Origin: Acinetobacter terrae
GTDB taxonomy: Bacteria > Pseudomonadota > Gammaproteobacteria > Pseudomonadales > Moraxellaceae
Direction: 5' to 3'
Assembly (NCBI RefSeq): GCF_013004375.1
Contig: NZ_JABERI010000012.1
Location: 115,979-179,978, forward strand
Length of the DNA stretch: 64,000 nt
The translations under genes and the position numbers were made by a program. The notes under the pieces are model-generated. The model was not told where the DNA came from. It was given only the letters and a program-made list of their open reading frames with translations, and searched no databases. How positions within the stretch are numbered: position 1 is the first letter of the stretch; each line of letters opens with the position of its first letter. This document shows positions 8,948 to 17,488 of the stretch, in pieces.

Positions 8948-10837
8948 TTGAGCGATCTCTTCAAGAATGCCGTATTGTGGCTGGTTATACTGGGTGTGCT
9001 GATTCTGATTTTCAGCAACATCAGTGACCGCAATCAACCGACTGCAATGAATTATTCAGAGTTTGTTTCAGCGGTGAATGCTGGTCAAATTAAGCAAGTC
9101 ACAATTGATGGTGAAAGAATTCGTGGTGAAAAAACAAACGGTTCAGAGTTTGAGAGTATTCGTCCTGCGATTCAAGACCCTGAACTTATGCCAAGCCTCA
9201 TTAAACATGGTGTTGTCGTAGAGGGTACTGCTCCTGCGCGTCAAGGCTTGTTGATGCAACTTCTTATTGCCAGCTTCCCTGTACTTTTGATCATTTTGTT
9301 ATTCATGTTCTTTATGCGAAACATGGGTGGTGGTGCAGGTGGTAAAAGTGGCCCAATGAGTTTTGGTAAGTCAAAAGCAAAAATGCTTTCTGAAGACCAA
9401 ATTAAAGTCACTTTTTCCGATGTTGCTGGTTGTGATGAAGCTAAACAAGAAGTTGTAGAAATTGTTGATTTCCTGAAAGATCCAACCAAATTTAAACGTC
9501 TCGGTGCAAGTATTCCTCGTGGTGTTCTAATGGTCGGTCCTCCAGGTACGGGTAAAACTTTAATTGCGAAAGCCATTGCGGGTGAAGCAAAAGTTCCGTT
9601 CTTCAGTATTTCTGGTTCTGACTTCGTTGAAATGTTCGTGGGTGTGGGTGCGTCTCGTGTCCGTGACATGTTTGAACAAGCAAAACGCCATGCACCATGT
9701 ATCATCTTTATTGATGAGATTGATGCAGTTGGTCGTCACCGTGGTTCAGGTACTGGTGGTGGTCACGATGAGCGTGAACAAACACTGAACCAGATGCTGG
9801 TAGAAATGGATGGTTTTGAAGGTAACGAAGGTATTATCGTTATCGCTGCAACCAACCGTGCAGATGTACTGGATAAAGCCTTACTTCGTCCGGGTCGTTT
9901 TGACCGTCAAGTGATGGTGGGTCTTCCTGACATTAAAGGTCGTGAACAAATTCTGAATGTTCACATGAAAAAATTGCCTTCAGTCACAGGTGTAGATGTA
10001 AAAGTTCTTGCACGTGGTACGCCTGGCTTCTCAGGTGCACAATTGGCGAATCTTGTAAACGAAGCGGCACTTTTTGCTGCACGTCGTAACAAGAACACAG
10101 TCGATATGCATGACTTCGAAGATGCAAAAGATAAGTTGTATATGGGGCCTGAACGTAAATCGATGGTGCTGCGTGATGAAGAGCGTCGAGCAACGGCTTA
10201 CCATGAAGCAGGTCATGCGATTGTTGCTGAAAGTTTACCAGGTACAGACCCTGTGCATAAAGTAACGATTATGCCGCGTGGTTGGGCTTTGGGTGTAACT
10301 TGGCAGTTACCTGAGTTTGACCAAACTAGCCATTATAAAGACAAAATGTTGAATGAAATTTCAATTTTGTTTGGTGGTCGTATTGCTGAAGAAGTATTCA
10401 TTAATCAAATGTCTACAGGCGCATCAAACGACTTTGAACGTGCAACCAAAATGGCACGTGCAATGGTAACCAAATACGGCATGTCTGACAAAATGGGCGT
10501 AATGGTCTATGAAGAGGATGCACAGCAATCTTTCATGGGCAGTATTGGTAGTCGCAGTATTTCTGAAACTACGCAACTAGAAGTAGATCGTGAAATTCGT
10601 CGAATTCTAGATGAACAGTATAAAATTGCACGCGATATATTGGAAAGTAAGAAAGATGTTGCTCATGCGATGGTGAAAGCGTTGATGGAATGGGAAACTA
10701 TTGATCGTGACCAAATCCGTGACATCATGGAAGGTCGTGAACCTCAACCACCTAAGGTGTATATTGCTGAAAATCCAGTGATTGATGTAACACCTACTGA
10801 TGGTCCAGCAACACCTCCACCATTACCTGCAAGCTAA
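8948..10837 (+). CDS. ftsH: ATP-dependent zinc metalloprotease FtsH
   Basis: FtsH is the hexameric inner-membrane AAA+ protease that removes LpxC, sigma-32 type factors and misassembled membrane proteins. In 629 residues it shows two N-terminal membrane segments (about 8-25 and 100-122) flanking a periplasmic domain. Next come Walker A GPPGTGKT near 198, Walker B IIFIDEID near 255, the SRH region [20 protein letters not shown], and the zinc motif HEAGH near 419. The C terminus is a Pro-rich tail. The start is TTG at 8948, chosen because it gives the conserved [12 protein letters not shown] terminus; the ribosome site is weak. Confidence 0.98.
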   Translation: MSDLFKNAVLWLVILGVLILIFSNISDRNQPTAMNYSEFVSAVNAGQIKQVTIDGERIRGEKTNGSEFESIRPAIQDPELMPSLIKHGVVVEGTAPARQGLLMQLLIASFPVLLIILLFMFFMRNMGGGAGGKSGPMSFGKSKAKMLSEDQIKVTFSDVAGCDEAKQEVVEIVDFLKDPTKFKRLGASIPRGVLMVGPPGTGKTLIAKAIAGEAKVPFFSISGSDFVEMFVGVGASRVRDMFEQAKRHAPCIIFIDEIDAVGRHRGSGTGGGHDEREQTLNQMLVEMDGFEGNEGIIVIAATNRADVLDKALLRPGRFDRQVMVGLPDIKGREQILNVHMKKLPSVTGVDVKVLARGTPGFSGAQLANLVNEAALFAARRNKNTVDMHDFEDAKDKLYMGPERKSMVLRDEERRATAYHEAGHAIVAESLPGTDPVHKVTIMPRGWALGVTWQLPEFDQTSHYKDKMLNEISILFGGRIAEEVFINQMSTGASNDFERATKMARAMVTKYGMSDKMGVMVYEEDAQQSFMGSIGSRSISETTQLEVDREIRRILDEQYKIARDILESKKDVAHAMVKALMEWETIDRDQIRDIMEGREPQPPKVYIAENPVIDVTPTDGPATPPPLPAS

Positions 10838-10856
10838 TCGTTTAGGTTTGGTGTGA

Positions 10857-10885
10857 AAAAAGAGTCTCAATTGAGGCTCTTTTTT
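10857..10885 (+). terminator. Terminator of ftsH
   Basis: AGAGTCTCAATTGAGGCTCT forms a near-perfect dyad followed by TTTTTT shortly after the ftsH stop, so folP is probably transcribed separately. Confidence 0.85.
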
Positions 10886-10975
10886 ATGCTTGAAAGTTTA
10901 GAGTTTGAAAAGATTTCAGTAAGAATAAAAGCAACTCTTGATACACTATAAGTTAGATATTTAAGGAGAGTTGTT

Positions 10976-11833
10976 ATGCGGTTGATGCCATTACCAAAAC
11001 GAGTATTACAATGTGGACGACTAAGTCTGGATTTATCTCAACCGCATGTCATGGGTATATTGAATGTCACTCCAGACTCTTTTAGTGATGGTGGAAAGCA
11101 TAATGCAAAAGACCAAGCCATAACCTATGCACTGCAAATGATGGCTGATGGAGCGACTGTGATTGATGTAGGTGGTGAATCCACACGTCCAGGGGCATCT
11201 GCGGTAGAAGTGGATGAAGAAATACGCCGTGTAGTGCCTGTAGTAGAAGAATTATCAAAGCATGATGTGATTATTTCAATTGATACTTCACAACCAGAAG
11301 TGATGAAGGCAGCAGTCCAAGCGGGTGCACATATCTGGAATGATGTTCGCGCATTAACACGTCCGCAGGCACTTGAAACTGCGGCTGAACTGAATATACC
11401 TGTCATAATCATGCATATGCGTGGCGAACCAACGACCATGAATAATTTAGATCAATATGATGATGTAACGACAGAGGTGATTAAAGAGCTACAGCAGCGT
11501 GTCGATGATGCAATTCAGGCTGGAGTAAAACCTGAAAATATCATGATTGATCCTGGTTTTGGTTTTGCTAAAAATGCACAGCAAAATTTAAAATTATTAA
11601 ATGAATTTTATAAATTAAATGATATGGGCTATCCCATTTTATCTGCACTTTCTCGGAAGCGTTTTATTGGCGAGGCACTGGGTGGGGCTGATGCACAAAA
11701 TCGTGCCGTTGGTTCTGTTGCTGCTCATTTATTCAGTATTCAACAGGGCGCTTCAATGGTACGTGCACACGATGTCAAAGCGATGTCGGATGCAATTAAA
11801 GTTTGGAATGCAATGAATAATCTAGCTGTATAA
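10976..11833 (+). CDS. folP: Dihydropteroate synthase
   Basis: FolP condenses p-aminobenzoate with hydroxymethyl-dihydropterin pyrophosphate in folate synthesis and is the sulfonamide target. The 285-residue TIM barrel has the signature MGILNVTPDSFSDGGK near residue 24, GGESTRPGA near 65, DPGFGFAKNAQQN near 195 and the pyrophosphate/pterin loop LSRKRFIGE near 225. AAGGAGAG precedes the ATG. A second copy of the last 16 codons lies about 900 bases downstream (see 12695-12745), so the 3' end of this gene was probably exchanged during an insertion. Confidence 0.97.
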   Translation: MRLMPLPKRVLQCGRLSLDLSQPHVMGILNVTPDSFSDGGKHNAKDQAITYALQMMADGATVIDVGGESTRPGASAVEVDEEIRRVVPVVEELSKHDVIISIDTSQPEVMKAAVQAGAHIWNDVRALTRPQALETAAELNIPVIIMHMRGEPTTMNNLDQYDDVTTEVIKELQQRVDDAIQAGVKPENIMIDPGFGFAKNAQQNLKLLNEFYKLNDMGYPILSALSRKRFIGEALGGADAQNRAVGSVAAHLFSIQQGASMVRAHDVKAMSDAIKVWNAMNNLAV

Positions 11834-11839
11834 ATAAGA

Positions 11840-11867
11840 AAAAGCTCGATAAGGTATCGAGCTTTTT
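11840..11867 (+). terminator. Terminator of the intact folP
   Basis: AAAGCTCGAT-AAGGT-ATCGAGCTTT followed by a short T run, 6 bases after the folP stop. The flanking A run also suits the converging lipoprotein gene. Confidence 0.85.
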
Positions 11868-11881
11868 GCTTTAAGAGCTGA

Positions 11882-12436
11882 TTATTTTCCTTTGTTCTCA
11901 AGCGAAGAATGGTGAACAACAATTCGTAATTTACCTGCATTATCTTTTACAAATTTCCAGGTTTTATCTACAGTCGTCACTTCACCATTCTTATTGGTGA
12001 AGTGAACTTTCCCTAAAGTGGTCGCACTGTTACCCGATATATTTATAGCTGCATTATCGATTTCGCAATTTTTCCACCCACTGAGTGCAAACCCTTTGTC
12101 ACTCGGAAAATTTGGATTTCCTCCCACGAAATAAGACAAAGCACCTTCTTTTGTAGTTCTGAATGTTTGTGGATTGGTTGTTAATGTGGGTTTAAATAAA
12201 ACAGGGCCATCCTGATAAAAATATGCTGTATCAATCACTTTGCTTGCGAGATCATTTGCTGCTTGTTTTCCGCTTTTATCGTAGGTTGAACTGATATCAA
12301 GTAATGATTTACACCAAGCTTGCTGTGCCGCTATTACTTCGGGTTCAGAAATAATATTTTTTTGAGTATCGTGCGTTGGTGTTGTAGAGCATGCTGTTAA
12401 TGTTATTCCAAGAAATGTAACTAAAATGGCTTTCAT
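11882..12436 (-). CDS. Predicted lipoprotein with an NTF2/SnoaL-like body
   Basis: The 184-residue protein starts with a short lipoprotein signal and lipobox, LGITLTAC, with Cys16 as the predicted acylation site, so it should be membrane-anchored and face the periplasm. The body has the pattern of cystatin-like NTF2/SnoaL proteins: an N-terminal helix (PEVIAAQQAWCKSLLDISS), a segment around VIDTAYFYQDGPVLFKPT, and C-terminal antiparallel strands ATTLGKVHFTNKNGEVTTVD and WKFVKDNAGKLRIVVHHSS. Ligand or enzymatic role is not evident. It is convergent to folP and lies entirely inside the segment bounded by the two folP 3' ends, which suggests later acquisition. Confidence 0.75.
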   Translation of the reverse strand: MKAILVTFLGITLTACSTTPTHDTQKNIISEPEVIAAQQAWCKSLLDISSTYDKSGKQAANDLASKVIDTAYFYQDGPVLFKPTLTTNPQTFRTTKEGALSYFVGGNPNFPSDKGFALSGWKNCEIDNAAINISGNSATTLGKVHFTNKNGEVTTVDKTWKFVKDNAGKLRIVVHHSSLENKGK

Positions 12437-12694
12437 AACATTTCCCTATAAAAATTATGTTTTTATTTTATAAAGTAACTTTTATTTAAATCATAGTAAT
12501 GCTATCGAATGTATCGAAAACTCAACCAAACCCCTACATGAACTTAAAAAATTTAAATAAATTAGTTGTTTACTTTGTATGGTGAGAGAGGTTGCAGGTC
12601 TAATTATCTTTTAGTAGGCCTTAACTACAGAGAGTAAGAGCAAATATGAAAATAATCCATTTTAGGTTTAGGTAGGGCAGGTTAATATTTTAGA

Positions 12695-12745
12695 AAAGCG
12701 ATGAGCGATACAATTAAAGTGTGGCAGGTAATGAGCCAAGCTTAA
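12695..12745 (+). pseudogene. Displaced remnant of a folP 3' end
   Basis: Translated in frame this reads KAMSDTIKVWQVMSQA and stops. The intact folP ends KAMSDAIKVWNAMNNLAV. The similarity starts abruptly at AAAGCGATG and is absent upstream. It has no start and cannot be a gene. It is best read as the original end of folP, pushed about 0.9 kb downstream when the lipoprotein segment arrived with its own folP 3' end. The rest of the 12437-12876 gap is AT-rich and otherwise empty. Confidence 0.7.
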
Positions 12746-12771
12746 TTGCATGCAAGAAGTTTGAATAAAAT

Positions 12772-12802
12772 AGAGTGTGGGTAAAATCCTCTCTCTTTTT
12801 TT
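12772..12802 (+). terminator. Likely original folP terminator
   Basis: AGAGTGTGGG and TCCTCTCTCT pair with two U-U mismatches around a short loop, followed by seven T. It lies 26 bases after the displaced folP stop codon, the expected place for that gene's terminator. Confidence 0.5.
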
Positions 12803-12876
12803 GTGCTTTGGTTTGGTAATTTTGTTGCTTTGTGTTATACAGGCTCGCTTTAATGCGTGTCTTTTTTGAGTTTTGT

Positions 12877-13191
12877 ATGTTTGAAGATTTACTTCTCCCG
12901 ATGTTTGATGACGAATATTATCCCGATATTCTGGTGGCTGAAGTTAAGCAGACTATTAAACAGTTTGCGAAGAAAGTAGCAAAGTCTGATTTGTCTGAAG
13001 TGGAAATTTATCGTTTTGCTGCCGAAACCGTTGTTTTGATTAATAAGATGAAACCACAGTTTGAAGATCTAGATTCATCCTTAGATGATACTGCAGCTGA
13101 TTATATTGCTGAAGCCATGATGATGGTGGTACAAGATCAAGGTTATATGGATATTGAAATGGAAGAATTGGTATCCAATAGAGAGTGGTAA
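12877..13191 (+). CDS. DUF5713-family protein
   Basis: The 104-residue acidic protein beginning MFEDLLLPMFDDEYYPDILV matches the layout of DUF5713 proteins: an aromatic N-terminal motif (YYPDILV), a helix with Lys residues, an ELDSSLDDTAADYIAE-like acidic middle, and the conserved end EELVSNREW. The ATG at 12877 fits the family start; an upstream ATG at 12854 would add eight hydrophobic residues and is less likely. The function of the family is unknown. No ribosome binding site stands out for either start. Confidence 0.65.
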   Translation: MFEDLLLPMFDDEYYPDILVAEVKQTIKQFAKKVAKSDLSEVEIYRFAAETVVLINKMKPQFEDLDSSLDDTAADYIAEAMMMVVQDQGYMDIEMEELVSNREW

Positions 13192-13219
13192 GTCACTCTC
13201 TATTGGATAGTTTGATATT

Positions 13220-13612
13220 CTAAGATTTATTTAAATCAGACAACAGTTTGGAAAGATGACAACTTTCTTTGGGATGGATCTCTGCTATCCCATCCACACT
13301 TAAGTAGCGTTTTTCATTGTTTAGGTAAGCGCTTGCTCTTAAGTTAAGCCAAAAATTTGGATCTTGTTGCAGGAGTGTGCGAATCCGTTTTTCATCTTGT
13401 GTATGATTAAACTCCAGCAAGTACGGATCTTTGGCTAAAGTGCAGTGATGTAAGATAAGCTGATCTTTATCCTGGGTAATCGTTCCAGAAAATAAAGAAT
13501 AAATGACCTGAGTCGGTGCTTTAACTTCTGGCTCTGCTGCATAAGCAAAGCATGAGGTGAACAATATAAGCAGGCTGGGATACAGCATGCGTTGTAAGTT
13601 ATTTAGGTTCAT
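13220..13612 (-). CDS. Exported protein of unknown function
   Basis: This 130-residue protein has an N-terminal signal sequence (MNLNNLQRMLYPSLLILFTS) with likely cleavage after AYA near residue 26, giving a mature periplasmic protein of about 105 residues. The mature part contains two cysteines (HHCTLAKD and ESCHLSKL) that could form a disulfide, and a segment DPNFWLNLRASAYLNNEKRY. I do not recognise a family. It is convergent with the DUF5713 gene, and the two stop codons are only about 30 bases apart. Confidence 0.65.
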   Translation of the reverse strand: MNLNNLQRMLYPSLLILFTSCFAYAAEPEVKAPTQVIYSLFSGTITQDKDQLILHHCTLAKDPYLLEFNHTQDEKRIRTLLQQDPNFWLNLRASAYLNNEKRYLSVDGIAEIHPKESCHLSKLLSDLNKS

Positions 13613-13661
13613 TTTTATTATTTCTTTTTATTGGTTTGATTGTATTTTAATAATTTAGGCA

Positions 13662-13684
13662 TAAAAAAACCAGCTTATTGCTGG
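13662..13684 (-). terminator. Terminator of tRNA-Leu
   Basis: On the minus strand CCAGC-AATAA-GCTGG is followed by seven T, 35 bases after the tRNA CCA end. Confidence 0.8.
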
Positions 13685-13694
13685 ATCTTTTATT

Positions 13695-13724
13695 GCACCA
13701 TTTTAAGAAGTATTAAAATGGTGC
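13695..13724. repeat. 12-bp perfect inverted repeat covering the tRNA-Leu 3' end
   Basis: GCACCATTTTAA and TTAAAATGGTGC are separated by six bases. The arm at 13713-13724 contains the terminal GCACCA of the tRNA on the minus strand, so in the precursor the mature 3' end could be paired with the trailer. Confidence 0.75.
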
Positions 13725-13804
13725 CCGAGGCCAGACTCGAACTGGCACGCTTTGTGGGCGGGGGATTTTAAATCCCCTGTGTCTACCGATTTCACCACTC
13801 GGGC
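13719..13804 (-). tRNA. tRNA-Leu (anticodon UAA)
   Basis: On the minus strand the gene starts GCCCGAG and ends CTCGGGCACCA, so the seven-base acceptor stem pairs fully and CCA is encoded. The anticodon stem GGGGA/TCCCC holds the loop TTTAAAA, giving anticodon UAA. A long variable arm (CCGCCCACAAAGCG) and the T arm CCAGTTCGAGTCTGG identify a class II leucine tRNA of 86 bases. Confidence 0.96.
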
Positions 13805-13813
13805 ATGTGCGCA

Positions 13814-13842
13814 ATAATAGAGGACGAAATAAATATTGGCAA
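13814..13842 (-). promoter_or_regulatory. Promoter of tRNA-Leu
   Basis: On the minus strand TTGCCA (13842-13837) and TATTAT (13819-13814) are exactly 17 bases apart, giving a start a few bases before the tRNA. The same TTGCCA-17-TAT(T/C)AT form precedes tRNA-Ser. Confidence 0.75.
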
Positions 13843-14013
13843 GTATCTTTCGGTGTGTTTGCTTTCTTTTCAATCAATTCATGTATTTATGGCTATAAAA
13901 TAATTCATTTTTACGATTTTTCGAGATCATCATTATTTTCCCCTTGATTGAGGACAGCAAAGAATAATCATTTTCTAAACGAAATCTAGATTAGGAAACA
14001 CAGCTTTTGATAT

Positions 14014-14763
14014 TTACATCAAGCTATCTAAATAGGTTTCGACATCAACATGTTTATGGGCTTTACACAATTCATTTTCATAACGAATCAGCTGAATATG
14101 TAGCTCGATAAACTTTTTTTCTTGTCGTTGAAGGGCATGACGCGCCTTTGAATTTTTTGCACTCAATAAAATTTTAAATTTAATTTTTAAAATTTGTTTA
14201 TATGACCAAAAGCATATTCGACGTGTTTCTTGTAGATAAAAATATTGCTCATTTTGAGTGCCTTCACGGAACATATTTTCCTTATAAAAGCGTACAAAAC
14301 CAAAACTTAAGGCAAAGAAAAACAGAATAATTTCTAAAAAAGTACTTTCAATATAAGCAATATTAATGGTTTGAAGCACAATCAGCACAGCGAGTTTAAT
14401 CGGGGTGTGACGCAGGTGTTGATACAGCGAGGTTGAACTATGTTTGATTTGCTTGATGACGAATGGAATGTAGAGCATAAACAGCAACATAATGGCTAAA
14501 ACAGCAATGCCATGCGAGCGAAAAGTATCAAATTGGGGGAATTGAATCGAAATAAAATGGCCCAAACTCATCGAAAGTGAGATAAAAATCATCGCTGCAA
14601 GAACCCATGGAATCAGTTCTTTAAGTTCATCTAAAATACCCTTGGTTTTGATCATGCTATAAAACAAATAATTTCTTTTAAACGCTGTCGGGTGTTGCTC
14701 CCGCATTTGTTTTAAGAAAAGGGCGGTTTGTTTATTGCTGATCATAAGAATTAAAGGGGGCAT
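14014..14763 (-). CDS. Membrane protein of unknown function, four predicted helices
   Basis: The 249-residue protein has hydrophobic segments at about residues 52-72 (WVLAAMIFISLSMSLGHF), 85-108 (GIAVLAIMLLFMLYIPFVI), 122-140 and 142-160 (FLEIILFFFALSFGF). A charged cytoplasmic-type C-terminal tail of about 85 residues follows, with coiled-coil character (RHALQRQEKKFIELHIQLI). The start could also be the internal ATG giving MISNKQTALF. It is a single gene in an AT-rich region with unrelated neighbours. I do not recognise a family and propose no function. Confidence 0.65.
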   Translation of the reverse strand: MPPLILMISNKQTALFLKQMREQHPTAFKRNYLFYSMIKTKGILDELKELIPWVLAAMIFISLSMSLGHFISIQFPQFDTFRSHGIAVLAIMLLFMLYIPFVIKQIKHSSTSLYQHLRHTPIKLAVLIVLQTINIAYIESTFLEIILFFFALSFGFVRFYKENMFREGTQNEQYFYLQETRRICFWSYKQILKIKFKILLSAKNSKARHALQRQEKKFIELHIQLIRYENELCKAHKHVDVETYLDSLM

Positions 14764-15098
14764 AAAAAGTAAATGTAATATAAATGATTTAACAGAATAT
14801 GACAGAGAAAAAGTAGCCTAATCTTTTATAAATGGAGAGCAAAAAGTATTTCCTGTTAACTTTTGGCTATTTAAGTTGAGTTCAGCTTTTTAGATAGATC
14901 TATTGATGTGTACTGATAAAATTATAAGTTTTAAGTCGCTCAAGATATTTTCGTGTCGCTATATCAATAGTGCAATTTATAATTATTGTTTTTAGCTCGG
15001 TAGCGCAAGAAGAATGTATTGAAGCAGATTTTATTCCTGTATTAAATGATGAATTATGCGAAAATAGATCTTTATTATTTTTTGTCCAAGGACAGTTT

Positions 15099-15608
15099 AT
15101 GACTGATCAATCTCCTGAATCTTTAAGCGATATCGAAATTTTAGACATTTTACAGTCCATGAAAGACGATGTGCTAAATACTGAAGCGAAAGAGATTATC
15201 CTTAATGGGGGTAAAGCTGGTCGTCAAGAAGCACATAAACAGGCAATTGTTGCTTTGCATGATACTTTTGAAAAAAACTTTGTTGAAGCAGTGACTTTGG
15301 CATTAGGATTAAATGCCGGCCAAGCTAAAAAAATTAAATATAAAAAAGATCGTATTCGTATTTTGAAAGTACGTGGTATTGATTACATGGCTATCGATGG
15401 TGCTGAAACAGCTCAAGTTTTATCACAAGTTGCGCAAGCAATTCTGCGTGAAGACGCAATTGTAACGCGCGATCTACACAATATTTTCCCCTTCTGGAAA
15501 GAAGGCTGGCCAATGGTTCAGTTTGATAATGCATACAAAATTTTAGAAGAAGATATTGGTATTCACTATGCTCTCGTGATTGAGAACTTGATTGAAAACT
15601 TTAAATAA
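15099..15608 (+). CDS. Hypothetical cytoplasmic protein
   Basis: The likely start is the ATG at 15099 with AAGGA nine bases upstream, giving 169 residues beginning MTDQSPESLSDIEILDILQS. The frame stays open upstream to 14970, but that part has poor composition and no ribosome site. The protein is helical and charged, with a lysine patch AKKIKYKKDRIRILKVRGID at about residues 73-92 and no membrane segment or cysteine. No family is recognised. The 14764-15098 gap before it is AT-rich and shows nothing else that I can support. Confidence 0.65.
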   Translation: MTDQSPESLSDIEILDILQSMKDDVLNTEAKEIILNGGKAGRQEAHKQAIVALHDTFEKNFVEAVTLALGLNAGQAKKIKYKKDRIRILKVRGIDYMAIDGAETAQVLSQVAQAILREDAIVTRDLHNIFPFWKEGWPMVQFDNAYKILEEDIGIHYALVIENLIENFK

Positions 15609-15636
15609 TCTTCATTGAATGCGCTTCATTGAAATG

Positions 15637-15668
15637 AAAAAAAGCACCTGTTGAATGGTGCTTTTTTA
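15637..15668. terminator. Bidirectional terminator
   Basis: AAAAAAAGCACC-TGTTGAAT-GGTGCTTTTTT between the convergent genes ending at 15608 and 15685. Confidence 0.88.
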
Positions 15669-15684
15669 TATTACATTTGTTTTT

Positions 15685-15972
15685 TTATGGATAAAACCAA
15701 GCCAGTAATAGACTGATTGGCCAAATAAAAAGTCTCCACCAGGTGATGAGTGGATTCCAGAGAAATTCACCCATACGCAGGGTTGAATCATAACTTTTCC
15801 GATCACGTTCATAGCTATTGGGTGTAATCCACCAAGCGAAAATCAGCAGTGCAATCGCAATGAAAATGATCAGTGGCTGTTGTTGTTTTGCAAAAAAATA
15901 GTAAACCATATAAATGCCAGAATAAAAACTTAAGCAGGCGAGTAATGCTGAAAAGGAAATATTCATTCTCAT
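15685..15972 (-). CDS. Small membrane protein of unknown function
   Basis: The 95-residue product has hydrophobic stretches at about residues 6-28 (FSALLACLSFYSGIYMVYYF), 33-50 (PLIIFIAIALLIFAWW) and 74-93 (WNPLITWWRLFIWPISLLLAW), joined by a short polar loop with NSYERDRKSYDS. It lies 58 bases downstream of the CorC/HlyC-type gene on the same strand and may be co-transcribed with it. It is too short and featureless to assign a role. Confidence 0.6.
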   Translation of the reverse strand: MRMNISFSALLACLSFYSGIYMVYYFFAKQQQPLIIFIAIALLIFAWWITPNSYERDRKSYDSTLRMGEFLWNPLITWWRLFIWPISLLLAWFYP

Positions 15973-16030
15973 TATCCAGTTTTATTGTTTTTAGTAGTGA
16001 TCTTATATTCAATAAAAAAGAACAAGCAGA

Positions 16031-17359
16031 TTACTCTGCTTGTTCCTGATTTTCAGTTTCTACTGGTCTTTCAAGTAGCCGTGTTACCAGTAACTGGTCA
16101 ATTTTAAAATGATCGACATCCACCACTTCAAATTTATAAGCGCCAAATATCACTGCATCTGCAGGGCGTGGAATCTTACGCAATTTATACATCATGAAAC
16201 CAGCAATGGTTTCATAGTTTTCATCATCCGGCATTTCATCAATTTCAAGCGCATGCTTGATGTCTTCAATCGGCGTGCTGCCATCAATCAGCCATGAATT
16301 ATTATCGCGCTTGATAATTTGCTGATCTGCTTCAATCGTTGTCACCCAATCTCCCATTACGGTAATCATAATGTCAGAGAGGGTAATCACACCGACTACT
16401 AAGGCGTATTCGTTAATAACAACCGCGAATTTTTCCTTGGTGGAACGAAAACGATCGAGTAATTCAGATAAAGTTAAAGTATCTGGAATGGTCAGTACAC
16501 TACGAATGGTATTTTCATTGAGTTGCAGTAAAGACTGGTTGTTCAGAATACGGACCAAAATATCCTTGGCATCAATATAGCCAATCACATCATCAATATT
16601 TTCACTACAAACCACGAATTTGGAATAAGGATATTCTGCCAATTTTTGACGAATACTGGCTTCAGACTCTTTTAAGGTAAAGAACACCACGTTTTCACGG
16701 GTGGTCATACTTGAAGGAACATTACGTTCTTCAAGTTCAAATACATTTTCAATGAAATGATGTTCTTGTTTTTGTAATACACCGGCTTGTGCGCCTGCAT
16801 CCATCACTGCTGAAATATCGGCAAAAGTAATATTGTCATCACGGACGGTATTGATTTTAAACAAACGGAACAATAAATTCGCGATGGCATTAATGGCCCA
16901 GGCCAATGGCTTGCAAATTTTAATGAAAATTTGAATGGGGTTAATCACAGAAACCGCAATTTTTTCTGGTGCAATCATGGCCATGCGTTTCGGCATTAAA
17001 TCGGCAAAAAGAATAAAAAGCGAGGTAACTAAGCTAAAGGAGAGGATAAAGCCAATGTTTTCAGTCCATGGGCCTTGATAAATGCGGTTCACAAAATTTA
17101 CGATATAGGGACGAAATGCTGCTTCACCCAAAATACCACCGAGAATGGCAACCGCGTTTAAGCCAATTTGCGAAGCCGCAAAGAAGTCAGCCGATTGTTC
17201 TTGCAGGTCTAAAACTTTTTGGGCGCGTTCCTCACCAGATTCTGCGAGGATTTTAAGTTTGACTTTGCGTGCACCGGCAAGGGCAATCTCAGTTAAAGAT
17301 AGAAAACCGGCTCCCGCAATCAGTATCACGATGATGAGGATATTCTGGAAAAGGCTCAC
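16031..17359 (-). CDS. CorC/HlyC-family membrane protein (CNNM and CBS domains)
   Basis: The 442-residue protein has the order DUF21/CNNM membrane domain (about 1-190, starting MSLFQNILIIVILIAGAGFL), a CBS pair (about 205-330, including MTTRENVVFF and LSDIMITVMGDW), and the C-terminal CorC_HlyC transporter-associated domain (about 345-430, with NSWLIDGSTPIEDIKHAL). Such proteins are linked to magnesium or cobalt efflux and metal homeostasis. The old name hemolysin is probably misleading. The family assignment is firm; the ion is not known. Confidence 0.9.
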   Translation of the reverse strand: MSLFQNILIIVILIAGAGFLSLTEIALAGARKVKLKILAESGEERAQKVLDLQEQSADFFAASQIGLNAVAILGGILGEAAFRPYIVNFVNRIYQGPWTENIGFILSFSLVTSLFILFADLMPKRMAMIAPEKIAVSVINPIQIFIKICKPLAWAINAIANLLFRLFKINTVRDDNITFADISAVMDAGAQAGVLQKQEHHFIENVFELEERNVPSSMTTRENVVFFTLKESEASIRQKLAEYPYSKFVVCSENIDDVIGYIDAKDILVRILNNQSLLQLNENTIRSVLTIPDTLTLSELLDRFRSTKEKFAVVINEYALVVGVITLSDIMITVMGDWVTTIEADQQIIKRDNNSWLIDGSTPIEDIKHALEIDEMPDDENYETIAGFMMYKLRKIPRPADAVIFGAYKFEVVDVDHFKIDQLLVTRLLERPVETENQEQAE

Positions 17360-17488
17360 GAATCCACCTGTAGATCATCATTATTATGGAATATTTTTAA
17401 CACAAAAAGACTAGAGGTAGTAATGAAATTACTACCTGGATTAGCACAGTATAATCTTAAAAAAGAAGAATTTAAGGATTTTTTACGA

